Shown piece by piece: positions 1 to 5,800 of a DNA stretch of 7,601 bases. The DNA is from Nitrososphaerota archaeon. GTDB lineage: Archaea > Iainarchaeota > Iainarchaeia > Iainarchaeales > VGJJ01. The notes below the pieces were generated by a model. The model was not told where the DNA came from. It did no database searches and saw only the letters and a program-made list of their open reading frames with translations. Position 1 is the first letter of the stretch. Each line of letters begins with the position of its first letter. The position numbers were made by a program, and so were the translations under genes. The stretch lies in contig JAGVNS010000126.1 of the NCBI GenBank assembly GCA_020053155.1, positions 1 through 7,601 of the forward strand. The letters are read 5' to 3'.

Positions 1-97
1 GGGCGACATCCGTCGCCCATTATTGGGCGAGCGAATACGCGAGCCGTGTCCCTTAAAATTATTGGATACCTCGGCCTTTAGGCCGAGGAGGAAGTCA
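1..97 (+). mobile_element. Possible right end of an IS200/IS605-type (TnpB) element, with structured RNA
   Basis: Two perfect hairpins are visible. Bases 1-7 pair with 12-18 (GGGCGAC/GTCGCCC, loop ATCC). Bases 69-76 pair with 81-88 (CCTCGGCC/GGCCGAGG, loop TTTA), followed at once by AGGAAGTCA. A GC-rich terminal hairpin followed by an AGGA-GTCA-like tail is what I know from right ends of IS200/IS605-family TnpB elements, where it also forms the 3' part of the guide (omega) RNA. Bases 13-18 could instead pair with 25-30 (TCGCCC/GGGCGA), so two mutually exclusive folds exist. A reading frame from base 3 ends in TAA at 54-56 and could be the last codons of a TnpB-like gene, but it is too short to identify. 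No left end or transposase lies in the window. Alternatives are an unrelated structured RNA or a terminator of an upstream gene. Confidence 0.35.
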
Positions 98-180
98 TTT
101 TTACTATTTTAATTGGCTTTTAGAAAAAGTTTAATCTAATTCACGGAGAGTAGTGGAAGTACGGGGGCACACACCCCCAA

Positions 181-205
181 ATTATGTATTTTTTAGATAC
201 ATAAT
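181..205. repeat. AT-rich inverted repeat, candidate tyrosine-recombinase core site
   Basis: Perfect 9-base arms ATTATGTAT (181-189) and ATACATAAT (197-205) flank a 7-base spacer TTTTTAG. Tyrosine recombinases of the Xer type act on sites with two inverted arms of about 9-13 bases separated by a 6-8 base central region, and this element has that layout. It lies 110 bases beyond the stop codon of the XerA-like gene. Alternatives are a hairpin in the 3' end of the recombinase transcript or a chance AT-rich palindrome. The link to XerA is inference from geometry and location. Confidence 0.35.
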
Positions 206-300
206 AAGTATTTGTTCCATAATGTGCAAAAACCCCCAACTTTGGCTGGGAAATAAAGAAACCCCCCATTCTTTCAACGAACAGTTAGAAGTTCGCCCCA

Positions 301-314
301 TTAAAGGGAAAAAG
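301..314 (-). terminator. T-rich stretch directly after the xerA stop codon
   Basis: Read on the minus strand, the stop codon TAA (317-315) is followed at once by CTTTTTCCCTTTAA. Archaeal transcription commonly ends at short oligo-T tracts without a hairpin, so this could end the recombinase transcript. The tract is short and interrupted, so the call is weak. Confidence 0.3.
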
Positions 315-1277
315 TTACAATTTATCGAACGGACTTTGAACTTTTTTAATTTCTTCTCGGCTGACATGGGTGTAAATGGAAGTAGTACTCAGGTTAGCGT
401 GCCCCAACAGTACCTGAATTTTTCGGATGTTTTCCCCGCTTTCCAACAAATGGGTGGCGAAGCTGTGGCGTAGCACATGTGGAGTTACTCTCTTGAGTAT
501 TTTTGATTCTTGCGCCGCTTTTCGAATAACTCGCTCCACTGTATCGGTTGAGATATTTTTTCCATTTTTCTTCGCAAACAATGATTCGCTTTTTACTTTT
601 CTTCGATTCAAGTATTTTTTCATTTCCCCCGTCCATTTTTGGGATAAAACAACCACCCTGTCCTTGTTTCCTTTTCCCCCCCTCACGTTTGCAATGCCAT
701 TTTCCCAATCGAGATCAACCAATTTCATATTCACTGCCTCACTCACCCTGCACCCTGTTGAATAAATAAATTGCAATAACAACCTATTGCGCCCGTGCTT
801 TGTATTTTGGAAAATACTTCTTATTTCACTCATAGTCAACACTACGGGCAATTTTTTGGCTTTTTTGGGAATTTTTATTTCTTCAACGATGTTCATTTTC
901 AGATGCTTTTCCAGGAAAAAACGCACGGCTGAATGCATGAGGGAAAGCGTCGCATTGGACACATTTTGCTCCCGCGCCAGAGCTAAAAAGCCGATGACAT
1001 CCTGCTTCGTCAGATTGGCAGGGTCCTTTCCCGAATGTTTCAACAATTTTTGGGCATAAATCAAGTACATTTTGATGGTGCGCTCCGAATATCCTATTAC
1101 CAACAGTTCCTGCCTGAAATTTTTGAGGATGGTTTGAGTGTGAGTGGGTATATCTGTCCGCCCCCCCGCCGTCATATCGGAATGGGAGGAAGTTGGGGAG
1201 TGCGGGGGAGTTGGTTCAGGCAAACCATCTGGGGATTGAAGATTACGTTCCTCAGGGGATTGAAGATTATTTTTCAT
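315..1277 (-). CDS. xerA: XerA-like tyrosine recombinase
   Basis: A 320-aa site-specific recombinase of the phage-integrase/Xer family. In archaea the related XerA resolves chromosome dimers at a dif-like site. Residues about 47-130 form the SAM-like core-binding domain (GYSERTIKMYL). Residues about 141-315 form the catalytic domain. All expected catalytic residues are present: Arg177 (TGCRVSE), Lys202 (GGKGNKDR), His267 and Arg270 (HVLRH), His293 (LLGHANLSTT) and nucleophile Tyr302 (SIYTH). The GGKGNKDR and LLGHANLSTT signatures match Xer proteins better than phage integrases. The first ~45 residues are a Pro/Ser/Thr-rich extension unusual for the family, containing a tandem repeat and a G7 run. 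I chose ATG 1277 because a TATA-like element lies about 28 bases upstream; an internal ATG at 1175 (Met35) has no AT-rich promoter in front of it. The gene follows the 91-aa gene on the same strand after a 40-base gap. Family assignment is secure; a housekeeping XerA rather than a mobile-element integrase is likely but unproven. Confidence 0.92.
   Translation of the reverse strand: MKNNLQSPEERNLQSPDGLPEPTPPHSPTSSHSDMTAGGRTDIPTHTQTILKNFRQELLVIGYSERTIKMYLIYAQKLLKHSGKDPANLTKQDVIGFLALAREQNVSNATLSLMHSAVRFFLEKHLKMNIVEEIKIPKKAKKLPVVLTMSEIRSIFQNTKHGRNRLLLQFIYSTGCRVSEAVNMKLVDLDWENGIANVRGGKGNKDRVVVLSQKWTGEMKKYLNRRKVKSESLFAKKNGKNISTDTVERVIRKAAQESKILKRVTPHVLRHSFATHLLESGENIRKIQVLLGHANLSTTSIYTHVSREEIKKVQSPFDKL
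1231..1269. repeat. Two copies of a 15-base direct repeat at the xerA 5' end
   Basis: GGGGATTGAAGATTA occurs at 1231-1245 and 1255-1269, a 24-base period in phase with the recombinase reading frame. On the minus strand it encodes the repeated NLQSP at residues 4-8 and 12-16. It appears to be a small in-frame duplication inside the disordered N-terminal extension. Confidence 0.8.
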
Positions 1278-1300
1278 ATCATTCTAGCGTTCTTCTAGTG

Positions 1301-1308
1301 GATAAAAC
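1301..1308 (-). promoter_or_regulatory. TATA-like element for xerA
   Basis: On the minus strand the segment reads GGTTTTATC, centred about 28 bases before ATG 1277. It lies in the 40-base gap after the 91-aa gene. It would allow a nearly leaderless recombinase transcript independent of the upstream gene, although readthrough from that gene is also possible. Confidence 0.4.
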
Positions 1309-1317
1309 CGGAGGGTA

Positions 1318-1593
1318 TTACTTTTTTTCTTCGTTCGCTTTCTCTTTATCCGTCTCGTTTTCGGGGGAGCCCACTTCTTCTTCCCACTCCTTGAGAACCT
1401 TTCCCTTTTTTCCTTTTTTTACTTCTTCAAAGTCTTCTGCCAGCTCTTTCGCTTCCTCGTTGTCGAGTCCGAGCAAGTGCAGTTTTTCGAGGTGTTCATC
1501 TTTCGTCAGTTTATCAAACTGCTCTTGCCAAATCTGGTCTTCGGGTTTTATGATGCGGCCTTCGGGTCTTTTTGGGTGGAGAAATGAAACCAT
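1318..1593 (-). CDS. Small highly charged hypothetical protein (91 aa)
   Basis: I do not recognise this family. It has no signal peptide, membrane segment or cysteine, so a cytoplasmic location is expected. Residues 1-20 are basic and proline-containing (LHPKRPEGRIIKPE). Residues about 22-60 are predicted amphipathic helix (IWQEQFDKL, HLEKLHLLGLDNEEAKELAE). The last ~35 residues are almost entirely Lys and Glu with scattered Asp, Asn and Pro, and are probably disordered. ATG 1593 is supported by a TATA-like element 27 bases upstream. The gene lies 40 bases before xerA on the same strand, so the two may be cotranscribed, which leaves open a nucleic-acid-linked or adaptor role. That role is inference only. 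Its codon choice resembles that of the neighbours and it has its own promoter, so I think it is a real gene. Confidence 0.7.
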   Translation of the reverse strand: MVSFLHPKRPEGRIIKPEDQIWQEQFDKLTKDEHLEKLHLLGLDNEEAKELAEDFEEVKKGKKGKVLKEWEEEVGSPENETDKEKANEEKK

Positions 1594-1615
1594 AGAAAAA
1601 ACACCTGCCCATGCT

Positions 1616-1624
1616 GTTTATAAG
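1616..1624 (-). promoter_or_regulatory. TATA box for the 91-aa gene
   Basis: The minus strand reads CTTATAAAC, centred 27 bases before ATG 1593, the usual archaeal distance from TATA box to transcript start. It implies a transcript starting at or within a few bases of the ATG. A weak GGCAGGTG between box and start could also act as a Shine-Dalgarno sequence. Confidence 0.5.
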
Positions 1625-1674
1625 TCCCTCTTCATGGCTCGCTTCTTTTATGTCGAACGCCCTACTACAGAATG

Positions 1675-1682
1675 TTTATATA
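1675..1682 (+). promoter_or_regulatory. Orphan TATA box in the intergenic region
   Basis: TTTATATA is one of the best TATA matches in the window, yet no start codon lies about 25 bases away in either direction. A plus-strand transcript would begin near 1705 and give the 49-aa gene a leader of about 70 bases. A minus-strand transcript would begin near 1653, ahead of the 91-aa gene. It could be a distal promoter, a promoter for a small RNA, or chance. Confidence 0.35.
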
Positions 1683-1744
1683 CAAGATAAGCACCAATTG
1701 TTACTTCCCTAGCCATTTTCATTTCGCTTCTGAGCCGTTGCGGA

Positions 1745-1780
1745 ATGGATAAAACACACCAGGAAGGGGGGTCCCCATGA
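1745..1780 (+). CDS. Possible 11-codon leader ORF overlapping the next start
   Basis: ATG 1745 opens MDKTHQEGGSP and stops at TGA 1778-1780. That stop overlaps the ATG of the following 49-aa gene in the classic ATGA arrangement used for translational coupling. It would be translated only if transcription starts upstream, for example from the TATA box at 1675. It may equally be accidental, because a closer TATA-like element (1748-1755) lies inside it. Confidence 0.2.
   Translation: MDKTHQEGGSP
1748..1755 (+). promoter_or_regulatory. Proximal TATA-like element for the 49-aa gene
   Basis: GATAAAAC is centred about 25 bases before ATG 1777, the same spacing seen at the other starts here. It is a weaker match than the boxes at 1675 and 1961. 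A G6 run (1766-1771) and a C4 run (1773-1776) follow; they could form a short stem next to the start codon. Confidence 0.35.
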
Positions 1781-1926
1781 GAGTAGAAGTTACTGAGGAA
1801 CTGCGCCTAAAGTTGTTGGAAGAGGAGTTCAAGCTCCGCGCCAAACAGCCGACCGCGTGGACCAAAACGAAGTTTCGTCCCTACGCGAACTTTCGCCGTC
1901 CAAAGACGGAACAAGTGGTACAATAA
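1777..1926 (+). CDS. Small basic hypothetical protein (49 aa)
   Basis: ATG 1777 to TAA 1924-1926 gives MRVEVTEELRLKLLEEEF, then a basic second half rich in Arg, Lys and aromatic residues (TKTKFRPYANF) and a short tail ending EQVVQ. The first 22 residues look like an amphipathic helix with alternating Glu and Leu. The rest could bind nucleic acid or another polyanion, which is inference. Support for a real gene comes from a purine-rich GGAAGGGGGG just upstream, a TATA-like element at the usual distance, a T-rich terminator directly after the stop, and GC-ending codons like those of the neighbours. An in-frame TAA at 1750 rules out a longer version. I recognise no family. It has no cysteine pairs, so it is not a zinc ribbon. 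Confidence 0.6.
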   Translation: MRVEVTEELRLKLLEEEFKLRAKQPTAWTKTKFRPYANFRRPKTEQVVQ

Positions 1927-1930
1927 CCCC

Positions 1931-1957
1931 TTGTTCTTTCTTTTCTTTTTTTCTTTT
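1931..1957 (+). terminator. Oligo-T terminator after the 49-aa gene
   Basis: Shortly after the stop codon the plus strand becomes a run of T with scattered C (TTCTTTCTTTTC followed by T7 and CTTTT). This is typical of intrinsic archaeal termination. It separates the 49-aa gene from the promoter at 1961. Confidence 0.55.
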
Positions 1958-1960
1958 GCG

Positions 1961-1970
1961 TTTAAATATA
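1961..1970 (+). promoter_or_regulatory. Strong archaeal TATA box for the 149-aa gene
   Basis: TTTAAATATA is the best TATA box in the window. It is centred about 25 bases before ATG 1990, so the transcript should begin at or next to the start codon. The sequence between box and ATG is pyrimidine-rich and has no Shine-Dalgarno motif. It probably drives both the 149-aa and 125-aa genes. Confidence 0.7.
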
Positions 1971-1989
1971 TCAAACGCTTTTCTTTTTC

Positions 1990-2439
1990 ATGGAACTTAA
2001 CCGCATTACGATTGGAATTAGTGTCCTCATCCTAGTGGGTCTGGGGGTCGTTTACATGGGTCTGCCGTTCTCCCCCACCGCGCTTGTTTCAGGGGTCCTT
2101 CCTCCCTCCAATCCCTTTATTGGGAAAGTTTCGCGGACGATGGAGGATTTGTTTAGTGACAAACCCCAAGCAGTCATTGAGCAGGATGGGCGGGTGGGAA
2201 TTTTGCTTCCGGGGGGAAACTCCATCCAGTTTGCGCAGGATGCAAAATCGACTGACAAGGACGTCGTACTCATTTTGAACGCTTCCCATTCCTCGCTCTC
2301 GCGTTTTAATTCATACCCCACATTCGTCCAGAACGAGTTCACCTACATTCCCCCCGAGCAATTGCAAAATGAGAATCCATACGTCCGTGCGGCGTATCCA
2401 AACGGGCTTTATTTGATGCCCGTCAACGTGGAGGGGTAA
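1990..2439 (+). CDS. Single-pass membrane-anchored hypothetical protein (149 aa)
   Basis: I recognise no family. Residues about 7-25 form one hydrophobic helix (ITIGISVLILVGLGVVYMG) after a short MELNR lead, so it is either an N-terminal anchor or an uncleaved signal. The remaining ~120 residues should lie outside the cell. They contain several beta-prone stretches (AVIEQDGRVGILLPGG, DVVLILNAS), no cysteine, and one N-X-S sequon (NAS) that could be glycosylated. There is no class III (pilin/archaellin) cleavage motif. Met1 is placed by the strong TATA box 25 bases upstream. The 125-aa membrane protein gene starts two bases after this stop codon, so the pair is almost certainly cotranscribed and may act together at the membrane. 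Confidence 0.8.
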   Translation: MELNRITIGISVLILVGLGVVYMGLPFSPTALVSGVLPPSNPFIGKVSRTMEDLFSDKPQAVIEQDGRVGILLPGGNSIQFAQDAKSTDKDVVLILNASHSSLSRFNSYPTFVQNEFTYIPPEQLQNENPYVRAAYPNGLYLMPVNVEG

Positions 2440-2440
2440 C

Positions 2441-2818
2441 GTGCGTTCCACGGATTGGGTCATCTCTTTTATTTTTACCCTTTTCGTCTATTTGTTTTTT
2501 GTCAATTTTGAGTCGTGGCGCTTGCTCGGTTTAGTACTGTTTTCATTTTCATTTTCATATTACGTATCATCTGATGAGTGGCGTTTGGGCCGTGCAGTGT
2601 TGGTGTCTATCCTTCCCATTGTGCTGGGGGTCATGCTCCTTTTTTTAGTTCCTCTTTTTTGGGCGACAGTGGTTGAGCATTCCATTCGGGGTCCCATCCT
2701 TTCATCCGCAGCATATGGTTTTCTCCTCACTCTCCTCTTGTCCGTTCTCGTTGGAATTCCCCTTGCGTGCGCTGGGGTGCTGGTCCGTCATTACCGGGTG
2801 GTGCGTGTCGTAGAATAG
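2441..2818 (+). CDS. Four-helix integral membrane protein (125 aa)
   Basis: Hydrophobic segments lie at about 7-22, 27-43, 51-78 and 86-115, joined by short loops (SSDEWRLGR, HSIRGP) and ending in a basic tail (RHYRVVRVVE). This predicts four membrane helices with little mass outside the bilayer. I recognise no family. The GTG start at 2441 is one base after the preceding TAA and has GGAGGGG ending five bases before it. It is therefore one of the few starts here with a real Shine-Dalgarno site, as expected for an internal operon gene translated by coupling. Codons for residues 33-38 are three copies of a TTTTCA hexamer. The last 92 bases overlap the convergent 1254-aa gene. A transporter subunit, a holin-like protein or a partner of the 149-aa protein are all possible. 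Confidence 0.78.
   Translation: MRSTDWVISFIFTLFVYLFFVNFESWRLLGLVLFSFSFSYYVSSDEWRLGRAVLVSILPIVLGVMLLFLVPLFWATVVEHSIRGPILSSAAYGFLLTLLLSVLVGIPLACAGVLVRHYRVVRVVE
2540..2557. repeat. TTTTCA hexamer, three tandem copies
   Basis: The copies are 2540-2545, 2546-2551 and 2552-2557, inside the second membrane helix of the 125-aa protein. Gain or loss of a copy would add or remove two hydrophobic-helix residues (Phe-Ser) without a frameshift. Confidence 0.8.
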
Positions 2819-5800
2819 TAGGGGGCTGCGCTCCCGAACGGGGTAGTGGTTTTGGTTCAGGGGGAATGATTCGGCGTTTTTTCCATGCGCGGTAGGTCAA
2901 AACCCCTCCCGCAGCCAAGATTATTCCAATCAAAGGCCAGGCGGTGGGAGGGGGAAGCATGAATAGCCCGCTTAATTTATTTTGGCTTTGAATGTAATCC
3001 CGCAGCCCTTTGGCGATGAATATGCTTTTTCCGTATTCTCCTTTTTCTAGTGCATCTTGTGCCTTTTTTATGGCAGTTTTGATTTCTTCGCTTCCCCCCG
3101 TCGTCGAAATCAACGATTGTACTTCGTTCACCAGCCCTTCCGCCGTTTCATGAATGGCCTGCTGCGCATTTTCCGCTTCTTTTCCCCTATTACGAATCCT
3201 TTCTTGGATGTCGGCGCGTCTTTCATTATCCATCTCCATTTTTATTTTGTCAGTCGTTTCTTTTTGGGCGCGCTTTGCCTGCTGCTCGAGTTCCCCTCTC
3301 TCCGCTTTGTTCGTTTTTTTCATCTCCCGTACCGCCTCCTCTGTCAGCGGGCAGAAATAACCCGTTTCGCGGAGTTTGGTGCATGAAATGCTGAGCGAGC
3401 GTTCGTACATCTCAATAGTATCTTCAAAGAGGCTCAGTTCACCCATTACTTTTTTTATTTCTTCCTCCGCGCTTTTTTTTTCGCTTTCATTTTCATCCGT
3501 TGTTTTTTCGGCAGGGTTTTTCCCTCCCATTTTCTTAAGTTCGGAGAGGGTTTTTTTCAATGCCCCCCAATCTCCTTCGTTCTTTTCCTCCGCTCCCCTC
3601 TCCATTAATCTTTTTTCAGCATCGGACCATTCCCCCAGATTCGTTTCCCATTCATTCATCCATTGGTCCCATTCAAAAAAGGTGTCGAACATCTGGTCGT
3701 CCGTCATGCGTGCATCATATTTCAAGAGTTCCACTTTTTGCACAAGCCCCGGGAGCGTGTCTGTGCCGTTGTTTTTTTGGATTTCATTCAACAGTTTAGC
3801 TGCCTCTGCGGCGATGGTGAAATTAGGGTGGGCAGCAAGCTCCTTTACTTCTTCAATCAGCGTCTCGAGGATGCTGTTTGGGCTCATGAGCGCGTCGCTC
3901 GTTATTACCAATGTATACTCCCTCCCCCAGGAGGGTGGGATTATTACATCCGGCAGGATTATTTGGGATAACGGACCCTGTTCCGTTTTCACGGTCTTTC
4001 CGTTTTCGTTGAATGCGACGATTGATTGTGTTTCTGCCGGGGGCGCGATAAGTCCGGTTGAGATGTCGGCGGTTATTTCGACGTCTTCTTCATTTGAGAT
4101 GGTTATTTGATAGGCCGTGGTTCGGGTCGTTTCGTCTTGGTATTCCGACGTTTTGTACGTATTTACCTTCACCCCATTTTTTCGTTCATATTCAAGGATT
4201 ATTTCTTCCTTTTTTTGGAGTAGTTCTACCATTCCCCCCATTGTTTTTCCATTTTGGTGGGCGGGGATGATTTGATTATTTTTAGTGGCCCTTATTTTAG
4301 ACCCGTCTACCCCTTCGGGCAGGTCCCATGACCAATTAGCCGTGACTGGACCCACTTCCCTTGCAAGGGTTAGGATGGTTTGCTGTACGCCCGTCGTTCC
4401 ATACACCTGCACGATGCGCGTGTGTTCGCTCGTTTCAACCCAAATCCCTTTTCCTTTTCCAGTCAAGACGATTCCGCTTGAGGGAAGCGTTATTTCGCTT
4501 ACTATTATTTTGTTTTCTTGCGTTTCAACGACTGCAAGCGCACTACCATCCATTTCGGCTTCTACCTGTTGAACGGGGGTTCGAATGATTATTTCCCCCG
4601 GTAGGAACATTGTTTTTCCGAATGGGTTGGGGATGTGCAGCGTGATAGTGGCCTCCATTTCTTTCCCGCTGTCGATGGGAATGGGCTCTCCTATTTTCCA
4701 TTCCATTGAGTCCGCGTATTTTTGGAATCCATTTTGTATTTCGGATGCCATCTGCGTTTCCACCATCTCGAGTGTTTCCATGTCATTCAATTGCTCATTT
4801 TGGGTCACCCATTTTTCGGGCCGGTCCAGCGCCTCTTTTGCCTGCTTCAGAATTGCTTCTATATCGGTCGAGAACAGACCCGCATACAGGGAATGGGCAG
4901 CGAGCAATCCCTCATACTGTTTTTTCACGCGGAGTTGGAGTTCTTGGCGTTCGCGGGTGGTTGGATTGTTTTCATACTCTTTTTTAAGCGTTTGGAGCGT
5001 GCTCTCGCACGCTGGGAGGCTGGCTTCCATTCCAAATTCGCCCACATAGTTTTCGGGCGCCTGAATGTCCAGTTCATTGTAAAGGGCGTTCAGGATTTCG
5101 TTTATTTCATCCGTGCAGGCATGCAATTTTCCTTCCCGGATGTTGGTGTCTGCGTCCACGCTTTCTTTTTGCGCTTTCACGTGAAGCCATAGCGATTTGC
5201 AGTCTTGCGCCATCATTTCGTTTGCGTTTTGGGGTAATGCATTGGAAAGTTTTTGGCATGATTCATCCAAATCATTGAGCCGCCGACGTTCGATTTCGGT
5301 CTTTTCTTCTTCTTCATACACCCTTTTTTTGATTTGGCGTCGCTGGGTGGTCCGTTTCCCAAGTGATAAGGTGTTGCGTGCCCGCTCTTCCCACAATTCG
5401 TCGAGGGCGTTTTCGAGCGTGGTTATCTCTCCTTCTTCCCCCTTTGGCGGGAGAGGAATGTCATACGCCCAAAAATAGGGTTGGAGCGCCTGAACTGCTT
5501 CTTCTTTTTCTTTTTGGGAGAGTTGTTCCCTTTTTTCACGCAGGGTAAAAATTCGTTCCCCCAGCTCTCTGAGTTCTTGTTCTTCGTCATGGTCGATTTT
5601 TCTTATTTCGTTTTCGAGGTCGATGGCCAACTGTGCCATTTGGATGATGGTTCCGTTCTTGGGAGAGACCATCATGGCTATGTTTTGGGTGAGCGCGTCC
5701 GCGTTGAGGTGTTCGAGCAGATAAAGATTTTTTCCCCAGTTTTGAGTGTTGGTCATGGAGGCAATGAGGCTCTTCCACACGGCCGAAAACCACAGGATGG

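Larger units (their letters stand above)
98..314. other. AT-rich intergenic region without a credible gene
   Basis: This stretch lies between the left-edge hairpin element and the stop codon of the recombinase gene. I see no coding region; the plus-strand frame starting at 153 has no family features and runs antisense into the recombinase gene. It contains a C/G-run hairpin (GGGGG at 163-167, CCCCC at 174-178, loop CACACA), the AT-rich inverted repeat at 181-205, and several C5-C6 runs. The base composition is clearly more AT-rich than the flanking genes. Confidence 0.6.

Noticed and set aside
57..88. Partial resemblance of ATTGGATA...TCGGCCTT to the archaeal dif sequence as I remember it
   Set aside because: The arms do not match; the perfect 8-base hairpin at 69-88 explains the right half better, and my memory of the site cannot be verified here.
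84..95. GAGGAAGTC resembling the RNase P RNA motif GAGGAAAGTC
   Set aside because: One A is missing, and neither the 5' P4 partner nor other conserved blocks are visible downstream.
153..769. Plus-strand open frames opposite the recombinase gene
   Set aside because: They lie antisense to conserved catalytic motifs and show no protein-family features.
1231..1269. Direct repeats with an ATTGAA-type core, suggestive of CRISPR repeats
   Set aside because: Only two 15-base copies with a 9-base gap, inside the recombinase coding sequence and in phase with it; an in-frame duplication explains them.
1594..1776. Search for a tRNA or other stable RNA in this gap
   Set aside because: No cloverleaf pairing, T-loop motif or other recognisable RNA signature was found; only promoter-like elements are supported.
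2821..2835. Hairpin GGGGGC/GCTCCC just after the 125-aa stop codon
   Set aside because: It has a G-T wobble, a 3-base loop and no T tract, and lies within the coding region of the convergent large gene.
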